This document shows, piece after piece, positions 24,856-33,314 of a stretch of DNA of 64,000 bases. This DNA comes from SAR92 clade bacterium H921 (GTDB taxonomy: Bacteria > Pseudomonadota > Gammaproteobacteria > Pseudomonadales > Porticoccaceae): the NCBI GenBank assembly GCA_025153755.1, contig JAOALD010000002.1, positions 434,001 to 498,000 on the forward strand, in the 5' to 3' direction. A model generated the notes under the pieces. It saw only the letters and a program-made list of their open reading frames with translations. It was not told the DNA's origin and made no database searches. The stretch's first letter is position 1. Each line of letters starts with the position of its first letter. Both the position numbers and the translations under genes were made by a program.

Positions 24856-26381
24856 GCAAGCAGACAGCAGGCAACGCCAGCACAGTAGTAGATTGGCCAG
24901 TATTTATTTTGAGCGGCGGTTTTCTGCTGTTGTTTGTGGCCACCGCGCTAGTTGATCTGAGCCTTCTCTCTGCCGTCGTTAACAGCGCCTTCGGTGCTGC
25001 GACCAAATTATTCGGTGCTTATTGGCAGGTATTAATGCTACTAACTTTTATAATTGCTTTGGGGGTTGCCATCTCCGACTCTGGTCGTGCACGTCTGGGT
25101 AATCTCAGTGCGCCGGATATCAGCACCTTTAAATGGGTGGCAATTATTATGTGTACGCTACTGGCGGGTGGCGGCGTTTTTTGGGCGGCGGCAGAGCCCA
25201 TGGCGCATTTTATATCCTCGCCGCCACTATTTGGGGTTGAGTCGGCCAGTCCGGCAGCTGTCTATCCTGCACTGGCACAGAGTTATATGCATTGGGGCTT
25301 TTTGGCTTGGTCAGTTTTGGGTAGTTTGACCGCTATTGTTTTTATGTACTTGCACTATGATATCGGCTTACCTTTAAAACCCCGTATTCTGTTGTACCCG
25401 GTGTTTGGCGAGGTAGTCCTGCATGGCTGGCTGGGGGCGCTTATTGATGCTGCCTGCGTGGTCGCTGTAGTTTCCGGAACTGTAGGGCCAATTGGGTTTT
25501 TGGGGTTACAGGTTAGCTTTGGTTTGTCGGAGCTATTTGGTATCAGTGACAGTTATACCACTCAGCTGACGATTATTTTGTGCCTTATCCTAATTTATAC
25601 TGTTTCTGCCGTATCTGGTGTCACCCGCGGCATTCAAATTCTCAGCTCATTTAATATTGGTTTAGCCATATTGCTGATGACCTTTATTTTGCTTTCAGGG
25701 CCGACCGCTTTTATTTTTGATAGCTTTATACAGTCGGTGGGAGTTTTGATTTCTGAATTTATTCCCATGGCCAGCTACCGCGCCGATACAGGTTGGGTCA
25801 ATGGCTGGACAGTTTTTTTCTGGGGCTGGTTTATTGGTTATGGCCCATTGATGGCTATGTTTATTGCGCGCATCTCCCGAGGTCGAACAATTCGTCAATT
25901 AATTATAACCCTGTCTTTGATAGCTCCCTTGGTAACCTACTTTTGGTTCACCATTGTGGGTGGTTCTGGTATCGCCGCAGAGTTGGCCAGCCCTGGTACG
26001 ATTTCTGTGCCCTATGCAGAATCCGGAATGCCGGCGGCGCTATTGGCAATCACCCAGCAATTGCCGTGGGGCTTTTTGGTCTCGGTATTGTTTTTGATCC
26101 TAACCACCATCTTTGTTGCCACCACCGGTGACTCTATGACCTATACGGTTTCTATGGTTATGACAGGCACAGATAACCCGCCGACGGTGCTGAGAGTATT
26201 CTGGGGAATTATGATGGGCGTATTGGCCGCCATATTGATCTCAATCGGCTCAGGGGGCGTAACCGCTTTACAGTCGTTTATTGTCGTTACTGCCGTCCCA
26301 GTGTCGCTTATATTAATGCCAACACTTTGGAATGCTCCTAAAATAGCGAAAATTATGGCCTCGGAACAGGCGCTTCAATAG
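24852..26381 (+). CDS. BCCT-family betaine/zwitterion transporter
   Basis: 509 residues with about 12 membrane segments in the BCCT pattern. The aromatic-box helix reads YMHWGFLAW (BetP-type transporters have a Trp-rich MHWG segment), and the conserved GWTVFFWGWFIGYGPLMAM and FIARISRGRTIRQ segments are present. BCCT proteins import quaternary ammonium or sulfonium zwitterions, usually with sodium. The segments differ clearly from the DMSP-type transporter at 33315-34868, so a different substrate is likely. The start overlaps the M19 stop (ATGA), which ties import to the catabolic enzymes. Confidence 0.9.
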   Translation: MSKQTAGNASTVVDWPVFILSGGFLLLFVATALVDLSLLSAVVNSAFGAATKLFGAYWQVLMLLTFIIALGVAISDSGRARLGNLSAPDISTFKWVAIIMCTLLAGGGVFWAAAEPMAHFISSPPLFGVESASPAAVYPALAQSYMHWGFLAWSVLGSLTAIVFMYLHYDIGLPLKPRILLYPVFGEVVLHGWLGALIDAACVVAVVSGTVGPIGFLGLQVSFGLSELFGISDSYTTQLTIILCLILIYTVSAVSGVTRGIQILSSFNIGLAILLMTFILLSGPTAFIFDSFIQSVGVLISEFIPMASYRADTGWVNGWTVFFWGWFIGYGPLMAMFIARISRGRTIRQLIITLSLIAPLVTYFWFTIVGGSGIAAELASPGTISVPYAESGMPAALLAITQQLPWGFLVSVLFLILTTIFVATTGDSMTYTVSMVMTGTDNPPTVLRVFWGIMMGVLAAILISIGSGGVTALQSFIVVTAVPVSLILMPTLWNAPKIAKIMASEQALQ

Positions 26382-26387
26382 CCTTAG

Positions 26388-28151
26388 GTGGATATTACTT
26401 TGGATTTAAACCAACGCGACAATGGTCAGCAAAACTATAGCGATCTTCAGCTATTGCCAATGCGGCCCGCCAAGCAGGTTATGCAACTCGAGCGCCTCGG
26501 TAGCTTCCATCAGTCTCGTCTGAGCTTTATGCGCACGCTGGTTCGTCGCATGGTTTCAGAGAACTGGCAGATCACCAGCCCGATGTTTGATCTCGATGAA
26601 CAGGGATACGGCACGGTGGTCTATAAGGTTGACGCTAAATATGGCACGTTTAGCTATGTCCTTTTCTCTCACCACCTAGATCCCGAGAGTCGCAATGATC
26701 GAGTTATTGCCAATCAATGGGACCTAACTATGGCCCTGTGTGAGGGTACGGTTGACGCTGAGCAATTAGAGTTTTTACGCAATAATGTCCCTAAACAGGA
26801 AGCGGGGCGGGTTGATTCCCGCGTCCTGGTGTTATCCCGCGCTAATCGTAGTGCACGGACCTTCGACTATGTGGTTGATGAGCTCGCCGCAGGCCGACAA
26901 CCCTGTGTCGATACTTTAGCTGAAGTGGGTTATCTGTATCGCACTACTGCGGCCTATGGCAGTGGCAAACTTGGTATGGCCGACTGGGAGAAAGTGCGCA
27001 CCAAGCACCGTGATTTTGCCCGACCCTTTGCGGCAGAGATGTTTACCTGCTTCATGCTACGTCACTTTAGTATGGAACAGGCGGACTATTTGGCGGCCCA
27101 GCGGGCGCCTGAGACTGCGGCTAAGCTAAATACAGAGATTAGGCGTTATATGGGCATAGGCAACTCGACTGGCCTGGGGATGGCGCCATTTTTAATTAAT
27201 CATCCTCTGCTGATTAATCAGTGGATTGAGATGCGTGAAACTGCATTGGCCAGAGTCGTTGCGGCTAGTGAGGTCGGTGTGGATGGCGCAACATTGGCTC
27301 GTTTAGAAACGGCCATCAAACGGGTTATCCAGCATCTAGGTGAAATTATCACTGCTGATGAACGGCAGAATAAGTCCAATGTGTTGGTGGGAGATGAGTT
27401 AAAGCATCTACATCAGTGGTTGCGAGATCAAAGCCCCATTTTGGCTTGTAATCATTATGTTTGGGCGGATCTTATTAAGTACGCCGAGCAGAATTGCCGT
27501 GTAGAAACTCAAGAAGTGATCAACACATTACTGATTGAACTATACCCTGAGCTAGTTGACGGATTGGAGGAGCTGATGGACGTTGAGGAGTCCATGCAAG
27601 TAATGCCAGAAATGTCCGTGTCGCAGTTACAGCAGATTATTGAAGAGAAATATGATTGGGCTCTTGCCATAGATTTTAGCCAGTTCGAATCTATGGGTGC
27701 GTTTTGGTATCGCTCCCAAGAGAAGATGGAGCCACGTCTCGGCCAGACCAATATAGACATGGGCATGGAAAAAGAGATGCCTCTTGCGATTGGTCGTAGG
27801 GTGAGGGAATGTTATGACCTGCTCTGCGCTTACAGTCAGGAACATCCTCAACAGAATGTCGCCCATTTTATAGTCCAATATCCTACCTACAGCGGTATCG
27901 TCAGCCGTATACAAACTATGGCTCAAAGTAGATACGGTGAGATTCGTGAAAACTTAGTGCACAGTGATGTATTACCGATTCATTTACTGCGTTGCAAGCT
28001 ATCCTTTTTTGGGGTGAGTAAGTTTGACCCTCGCTCAAGACTCTGGGTGCGTAATACTATGTTCCAAGGCGCTCCGCTGATCAGTGACTTTGGCAAGCCC
28101 TTTGTCGATGACTGGCAGTTTCCTATTAAACCAGTGTTGGCTTATAGCTAG
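26388..28151 (+). CDS. Uncharacterised 587-residue protein of the BCCT island
   Basis: No family recognised. The protein has no signal peptide or membrane segment and is probably cytoplasmic. Visible blocks include LPMRPAKQVMQLERLGSFH near the start, FSYVLFSHHLDP, DSRVLVLSRANRSARTFDY, the glycine-rich YMGIGNSTGLGMAPFLINH, and CNHYVWADLIKYAEQNCR. The order and spacing look like an enzyme or scaffold rather than a regulator. It starts 6 bp after the BCCT stop and ends 5 bp before the DUF3726-like gene, so it belongs to the operon. GTG 26388 is used; a TTG at 26400 behind AGGTGG is an alternative start. Confidence 0.7.
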   Translation: MDITLDLNQRDNGQQNYSDLQLLPMRPAKQVMQLERLGSFHQSRLSFMRTLVRRMVSENWQITSPMFDLDEQGYGTVVYKVDAKYGTFSYVLFSHHLDPESRNDRVIANQWDLTMALCEGTVDAEQLEFLRNNVPKQEAGRVDSRVLVLSRANRSARTFDYVVDELAAGRQPCVDTLAEVGYLYRTTAAYGSGKLGMADWEKVRTKHRDFARPFAAEMFTCFMLRHFSMEQADYLAAQRAPETAAKLNTEIRRYMGIGNSTGLGMAPFLINHPLLINQWIEMRETALARVVAASEVGVDGATLARLETAIKRVIQHLGEIITADERQNKSNVLVGDELKHLHQWLRDQSPILACNHYVWADLIKYAEQNCRVETQEVINTLLIELYPELVDGLEELMDVEESMQVMPEMSVSQLQQIIEEKYDWALAIDFSQFESMGAFWYRSQEKMEPRLGQTNIDMGMEKEMPLAIGRRVRECYDLLCAYSQEHPQQNVAHFIVQYPTYSGIVSRIQTMAQSRYGEIRENLVHSDVLPIHLLRCKLSFFGVSKFDPRSRLWVRNTMFQGAPLISDFGKPFVDDWQFPIKPVLAYS

Positions 28152-28156
28152 TCATT

Positions 28157-28888
28157 ATGAAAGTGTCTAAAAATGAACTTATGGCTTCTTTAAAGAAGGC
28201 ATTTGAAGGTTTGGGCTTCCAGCCCGGCGACTACTATGATGCCGCCGATATGGTAGTCTGGCTGGAGACGCATGGTTTTGACGGTTTTGATCGATTGCAG
28301 AAGGCGCTAGCGTATCTCAATACCACCGCACCTAATCATGCGGTGCTGGTCCAAGAAGATGAGCAAAATGCCGTGCTCGACGGTGAAGACAGCTCTATTT
28401 TACTATGCGGTAGTGAGGCGGTTGATCTGCTTATTGCCCAGGTAATGCAGGGCTCTGCCGCAAGGTTACAGCTCAATAATTGTTATAACCGAACATTTAT
28501 TTTGCAGCGGCTCGTCAAGGCCGCCCAGCGTAATATTGCATTTGTTGCCTTTTGGCGACAGGAAGATTATTGCGTCAAGGTGTCTGTGGCGGCCGGTGCC
28601 AAATTGCCTGAATACAGTACCTTTGCCATGACTGAGTTACTGGAACCTCAGACACTAACAATTTTTGCGGGAAAAGAGTTAAAGATTATTGGCGAGCAAT
28701 TTTCTGCACAGCTGGTGATGGGGCCACTACTTACAACCTTTACCGAAGCTGAAATGGCCGCCTGTTATCTGGAATCTTTAGAGCGTGGTATAGAAATCGA
28801 CGAAGAGCTATGGCAGATGCTTGATGACTTGGTGGCCAGAATCCTCGTTGAATCAACGGAGTCCTCTAGGGCGGGCGCCGGAGACTAG
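28157..28888 (+). CDS. DUF3726-like protein
   Basis: 243 residues. The start MKVSKNELMASLKKAFEGLGF, followed by YYDAADMVVWLETHG, resembles the DUF3726 family as I remember it; confidence in the family name is moderate. It is soluble, with no signal peptide. It follows the 587-residue unknown after 5 bp and closes the operon; a convergent LysR gene ends 20 bp away. Function is unknown. Position suggests that it partners the 587-residue protein in breakdown of the BCCT substrate. Confidence 0.6.
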   Translation: MKVSKNELMASLKKAFEGLGFQPGDYYDAADMVVWLETHGFDGFDRLQKALAYLNTTAPNHAVLVQEDEQNAVLDGEDSSILLCGSEAVDLLIAQVMQGSAARLQLNNCYNRTFILQRLVKAAQRNIAFVAFWRQEDYCVKVSVAAGAKLPEYSTFAMTELLEPQTLTIFAGKELKIIGEQFSAQLVMGPLLTTFTEAEMAACYLESLERGIEIDEELWQMLDDLVARILVESTESSRAGAGD

Positions 28889-28908
28889 AAGGGGTAACTT
28901 CTAGCCGT

Positions 28909-29805
28909 CTACTCTGGCATTTCCATTGCGGCCTGATGGATTAACCAGTAGCGAAATGCCTCCACGTGGGGATGAATATGCTGATTGACCGGAGTGGCTA
29001 AAAAGAAAGATTCTGCTGTGGCTACAGTGTCTTTAAAAGGCGCAATCAAACGCCCACTAGCAAGCATCGCGGCGGCCAGTGAGGTGCGACTAAGAGCGAC
29101 TCCATGACCTAGTGCAGCCATCTCCATAGCTGTCATCAGTGAGTCAAAGTGTACACCTTGAGAGGAGTCCACCTCTTGATGGCCGAGTTGATTGAGCCAG
29201 AAGCCCCACCCTTCTTCGTAGCCAATAACATGCAATAACGTATGGTTTGAGAGTTCAGCGGGGTTTGACGGCGGCTCTTTATTATCCAGCAGAGTCGGAC
29301 TGCATACCGGAATAAGATCGTCCCAAGAGAGGCGATTACTGGTGAAGCCGGGCCACAGTCCTTTACCATATCTGATCTCTACATCGGCTTCCTTGTCCGG
29401 ATCTGCAACCCAAATATTACTGGTAAAGCGCAGGCCAATATCTGGGTGCTGTGCCCGAAAGCTGGCCAATCGCGGTGCTAACCAATGATTAAAGAAAACT
29501 AGATTTACTCTTACTGTAAGCGTCCTACTACGCTCCTTACCAAATACCTCATCTGTGACTAGGGCAAGTTTTTCAATGGACTCACGTACACCGGGGATAT
29601 AGGCGCGACCGGCATCTGTTAGGTGCAGCCCTCTAGGTAAGCGAGTAAATAGGGCGCAGCCAAGCTGAGCTTCAAGCCCTTTGATTTGCTGACTAATGGC
29701 CGCCTGAGTCATATGCAGTTCAGCGGCTGCCTGAGTAAAGTTCAGGTGGCGAGCTGAGGCCTCAAATGAGCGCAGCCAGTTTAAAGGCGGTAGTCTTTTT
29801 TTCAT
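28909..29805 (-). CDS. LysR-family regulator, last gene of the ddd operon (DddR position)
   Basis: 298 residues from ATG 29805, giving MKKRLPPLNWLRSFEASARH, the classic GcvA-type LysR start; a longer frame to 29874 would overlap the upstream gene and is unlikely. The helix-turn-helix is LNFTQAAAELHMTQAAISQQIKG in outline, at residues about 20-42. The effector domain fills the rest. It follows the IclR gene by 10 bp. In Marinomonas the divergent ddd operon ends with the LysR gene dddR, so this gene holds the same place; equivalence is inferred from order. Confidence 0.8.
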   Translation of the reverse strand: MKKRLPPLNWLRSFEASARHLNFTQAAAELHMTQAAISQQIKGLEAQLGCALFTRLPRGLHLTDAGRAYIPGVRESIEKLALVTDEVFGKERSRTLTVRVNLVFFNHWLAPRLASFRAQHPDIGLRFTSNIWVADPDKEADVEIRYGKGLWPGFTSNRLSWDDLIPVCSPTLLDNKEPPSNPAELSNHTLLHVIGYEEGWGFWLNQLGHQEVDSSQGVHFDSLMTAMEMAALGHGVALSRTSLAAAMLASGRLIAPFKDTVATAESFFLATPVNQHIHPHVEAFRYWLIHQAAMEMPE

Positions 29806-29815
29806 GGTTGAGCTC

Positions 29816-30613
29816 TCAACTTGTGGTGCTGTTATCGGGGAAGTCCACAAGACGCCCCAGTTGCTCGGCTGCACTGCTTAACATAGGCAGATAATTAAGT
29901 AGCTCAGGTAAAGTTTTCCGAATCACCGGAGCATGAGTAAAAAGGCAGGCCAGCAGTTTACCGCGATCGTCTAGCACGGGTACCGCACAAGCTACCATAC
30001 CCTCGGCAAATTCTTCATTATCTGTGCCCACTTTACTACTTTTTATTGCTACCAGTTCGCTCTCCAGTATCTGGGGGTCGGTAATAGTATTTCTGGTGTA
30101 CTGGCTCAGGGGCAGTTTATTGATAATGGTAAGGCGCCGATCCTTTGTCAGAGAGCTTAAATAGAGTTTGCCGCTTGCAGTGCACCAGGTTGGTGTATGA
30201 CTGCCGACTTGCAGATGTAACTGTAATGGCCAATCGGTCTGTACTCTATCGTAGTAGATCATTTCAGTGCCATTGGGAATGGCAATGCCACAGGTTTCCC
30301 CAATCTCATCAGTGAGTTTGGTGAGAATAGCCTGCCGCACGGCCTTAAATTTACTACTGTAAAGAATGCCCAGCGCCATGCTGTGGAGTCGATTGCCTGG
30401 CATAATCAAACCGCGCAGCGAGGTTTGTATGTACCCATTCCCTTCGAGCTGATTGAGTAGACGATGTATACTGGGTTTGGGTATATCAAGCTCAAAGGAT
30501 AAGTCGGCTGGCGACATTGGTCGGTCGGCCTTGGCCACAGCTTCTATAATCTCCATCACCCTAGTGATAGAGGAACCTTTCTCGCGGGATGCTGTTATCA
30601 TCGCTTGACGCAT
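29816..30613 (-). CDS. IclR-family regulator in the ddd operon
   Basis: 265 residues. The winged helix is at about 15-75 (SSITRVMEIIEAVAKADRP, ELDIPKPSIHRLLNQLEGNG) and the IclR effector domain at about 85-255 (ETCGIAIPNGTEMIYYDRV, TPTWCTASGKLYLS). IclR proteins sense small acids and control catabolic operons. It lies 15 bp after dddC and 10 bp before the LysR gene. The described Marinomonas arrangement has only the LysR gene here, so this is an added layer of control, possibly responding to a C3 acid from DMSP breakdown. Confidence 0.85.
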   Translation of the reverse strand: MRQAMITASREKGSSITRVMEIIEAVAKADRPMSPADLSFELDIPKPSIHRLLNQLEGNGYIQTSLRGLIMPGNRLHSMALGILYSSKFKAVRQAILTKLTDEIGETCGIAIPNGTEMIYYDRVQTDWPLQLHLQVGSHTPTWCTASGKLYLSSLTKDRRLTIINKLPLSQYTRNTITDPQILESELVAIKSSKVGTDNEEFAEGMVACAVPVLDDRGKLLACLFTHAPVIRKTLPELLNYLPMLSSAAEQLGRLVDFPDNSTTS

Positions 30614-30628
30614 TTCTAGTTCCTGTGA

Positions 30629-32125
30629 CTATTTCATCGTTGGCATTGAGAACATTGCACCTTCTCGCACACCGGCCGAAGGCCAGCGCTGAGTTATAGT
30701 TTTTCGCTTGGTATAAAAGCGCACCGCATCTGGGCCATAGGCGTGAAGATCGCCAAATAGGGAGCGCTTCCACCCACCAAAGCTATGGTAGGCAACAGGC
30801 ACAGGTAGGGGTACATTGATTCCCACCATTCCTACCAGTATCTGATCTGAGAAATAGCGCGCGGCTTCACCATCACGGGTGAAGATGCAGGTACCATTGC
30901 CGTATTCATGGTTATTAATAATATCCATAGCTTGCTGCATGGTGGCGACACGCACCACTTGAAGCACAGGGCCAAAAATTTCAGCGGCGTAACTGTCCAT
31001 GTCGACCGTAACGTTATCGATAAGGGTGCCGCCGACAAAGAAACCATTTTCATAGCCTTCAATCTGCGGATTGCGACCATCCACGACCACATTGGCACCT
31101 TGTTGCTCGGCACTATCAATAAAGCCCACCACCTTTTGCTGATGCTGTTTGGTAATCACTGGGCCAAAGTCATTGCTGGCATTGGTGCAGGGGCCCACCT
31201 TAAGGTCTTGCATGGCAGTTTGCATTTTACTGATCAGCGCATCGGCAGCGTCATCGCCCACGGCAACGGCGACTGATAGGGCCATGCAACGCTCACCGGA
31301 CGAGCCAAATGCTGCGCCCAGTAATTGGGCCACCGCATTATCCATATCGGCGTCTGGCATAATGATCGCATGGTTTTTAGCTCCTCCTAGTGCCTGGCAC
31401 CGTTTACCGTTGGCATTGGCAGTGCTATAGATATATTCCGCAATAGGGGTAGAGCCGACAAAGCTGACAGCCTTCACATCATCATGGTTGAGAAGAGCGT
31501 CAACAGCTTCTTTATCACCATTGACCACGTTCATAACGCCATCGGGTAGGCCAGCTTCTTTTAACAGCGCGGCAATAAATAGGGTAGAGCTGGGATCTCG
31601 TTCTGAGGGTTTTAAAATAAAGCAGTTGCCGCACACAATTGCCATAGGATACATCCACAGTGGCACCATGGCAGGAAAATTAAATGGGGTAATACCGGCA
31701 ACCACACCCAGTGGCTGGAATTCACTCCAGCTATCAATGTTAGCGGCGACATTCTTGCTGTGCTCGCCTTTTAAAAGCTCTGGTGCACAGCAGGCGTATT
31801 CAACATTCTCGATACCGCGCTGCAATTCACCGGCAGCATCATGGCTTATCTTGCCGTGCTCTGCACCGATTAGAGCGCAGATTTCCTCAGCGTGCTGTTC
31901 CAGTAACTCTTTGAACTTGAACATCACCCGCGCGCGCTTAATAGGCGGAGTATCCCGCCATTGTGGGTAAGCCGCCTGAGCAGCCGCAATAGCCTTTTCA
32001 ACGGTAGCCTGAGACGCCAGCCCAACCTGATTGCTGACTTCACCTGTAGCTGGGTTGTACACATCTTGAGTGCGTTCATCGGCAGGTATCATCTCGCCGT
32101 TAATTAAATGTCCTATTACTGTCAT
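30629..32125 (-). CDS. dddC: CoA-acylating (methyl)malonate-semialdehyde dehydrogenase
   Basis: 498 residues, the normal MmsA length. It shows GVVAGITPFNFPAMVPLWM, FVGSTPIAEYIY and the catalytic Cys in GSSGERCMALSV. The C-terminal GGWKRSLFGDLHAYG is characteristic of MmsA, which acts without the usual hydrolytic glutamate and transfers the acyl group to CoA. In DMSP breakdown DddC converts malonate semialdehyde to acetyl-CoA and CO2. Its place between the iron alcohol dehydrogenase and the regulators, divergent from dddD, supports that role. A valine-pathway MmsA would have the same sequence features, so the symbol rests on context. Confidence 0.82.
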   Translation of the reverse strand: MTVIGHLINGEMIPADERTQDVYNPATGEVSNQVGLASQATVEKAIAAAQAAYPQWRDTPPIKRARVMFKFKELLEQHAEEICALIGAEHGKISHDAAGELQRGIENVEYACCAPELLKGEHSKNVAANIDSWSEFQPLGVVAGITPFNFPAMVPLWMYPMAIVCGNCFILKPSERDPSSTLFIAALLKEAGLPDGVMNVVNGDKEAVDALLNHDDVKAVSFVGSTPIAEYIYSTANANGKRCQALGGAKNHAIIMPDADMDNAVAQLLGAAFGSSGERCMALSVAVAVGDDAADALISKMQTAMQDLKVGPCTNASNDFGPVITKQHQQKVVGFIDSAEQQGANVVVDGRNPQIEGYENGFFVGGTLIDNVTVDMDSYAAEIFGPVLQVVRVATMQQAMDIINNHEYGNGTCIFTRDGEAARYFSDQILVGMVGINVPLPVPVAYHSFGGWKRSLFGDLHAYGPDAVRFYTKRKTITQRWPSAGVREGAMFSMPTMK

Positions 32126-32152
32126 TGTTACATCCTCAGAATATAAGTTGGT

Positions 32153-33310
32153 TTACCAGAGCCTTTTATAGATCTCAATGATCTCTTCAGCACTGGGAAC
32201 CCGTGGATTATTACCCGGAGATCCAGATGCCAACGCTTGCTCGGCCATCACCTCCAGATTGTTAAAAAAGTGCTCCCGTTCAATCCCAAATTGCTCCGGG
32301 GTTGGCACCTGCAGTTCTTCATTTATGGCATAGAGTTCAGCCATCAATTTGTTATTTGCTTGCTCGATGCTGTCGCTTTCATTGGCCACACCCATAGCGC
32401 GGGCGCAGTCGGCATAGCGTTCAGCCGCGGCTGGAATACTGTATTCCGTGACCATGGGCAGTAGCATGGCATTGGAGAGACCATGGGGTACATGATAGAA
32501 GGCGCCGATTGGGCGCGACATACCGTGTACCAGGGCTACTGAGGCATTAGAGAAGGCGATGCCAGCCAGTGTCGATCCGAGCATCATTTCTTCGCGGGCC
32601 TGCTGGTCACTACCGTTGTGGAATACCTTGCGCAGATTTGGCCCCAGCAACTTCATTGCGGCAATGGCCTGGCTGTCGCTGTAGAGGCTAGCCTTTTTGC
32701 TAACATAGGCCTCCATGGCGTGGGTTAGGGCATCTATGCCCGTATCAGCGGTAGTGCGCGGTGGCAGACTTAGAGTAAGACTGTAATCCACTAGTGCGGC
32801 AGTGGGCATAAAACCAATCCCCACGCAGAGCATTTTCTCATCATTGGTTTCATCGGTAATAATGGTCACTCTGGTGCACTCAGAGCCTGTGCCAGCGGTG
32901 GTGGGAATGGCAATAATAGGTAAGCCAGGCTCGGTCACTACCCGAGGGAACTTGTAGTCGCGCATTACGCCACCATATTTACCCAAAATAGCAATGGCTT
33001 TAGCACTATCGATGGGACTGCCGCCGCCAATGGCGATAATGCTGTCATAGTTGCCGTTGCGCACCTGATCGACACCAGCCTGGATCGAACTAACTGTAGG
33101 CTCCGGTACTGTGTCTTGAAATATATCTGAGTCGATGCCGGCAGCACTAAGGTTGTCTTGGATAGCACTAACATAGCCTAGTTGCACCATCATTTGGTCA
33201 GTAATAATTAACGGTCGCCGGCATTCAAGGCTTCTAATGATATTACCAACTTCTTTACTCGCGCCATCGCCAACTTGGAGTATGCGCGGCAGGATTATCT
33301 GTGTAGACAT
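32153..33310 (-). CDS. dddB: Iron-containing alcohol dehydrogenase (3-hydroxypropionate dehydrogenase role)
   Basis: 385 residues of the group III iron-dependent alcohol dehydrogenases. The nucleotide site is GGGSPIDSAKAIAIL, and the metal site includes DALTHAMEAYVSKKAS and HGMSRPIGAFYHVPHGLSN. The cytoplasmic enzyme would oxidise 3-hydroxypropionate to malonate semialdehyde with NAD, as described for DddB. It is 4 bp after the BCCT stop and 27 bp before dddC, in the dddT-B-C order. Confidence 0.82.
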   Translation of the reverse strand: MSTQIILPRILQVGDGASKEVGNIIRSLECRRPLIITDQMMVQLGYVSAIQDNLSAAGIDSDIFQDTVPEPTVSSIQAGVDQVRNGNYDSIIAIGGGSPIDSAKAIAILGKYGGVMRDYKFPRVVTEPGLPIIAIPTTAGTGSECTRVTIITDETNDEKMLCVGIGFMPTAALVDYSLTLSLPPRTTADTGIDALTHAMEAYVSKKASLYSDSQAIAAMKLLGPNLRKVFHNGSDQQAREEMMLGSTLAGIAFSNASVALVHGMSRPIGAFYHVPHGLSNAMLLPMVTEYSIPAAAERYADCARAMGVANESDSIEQANNKLMAELYAINEELQVPTPEQFGIEREHFFNNLEVMAEQALASGSPGNNPRVPSAEEIIEIYKRLW

Positions 33311-33314
33311 ATGA

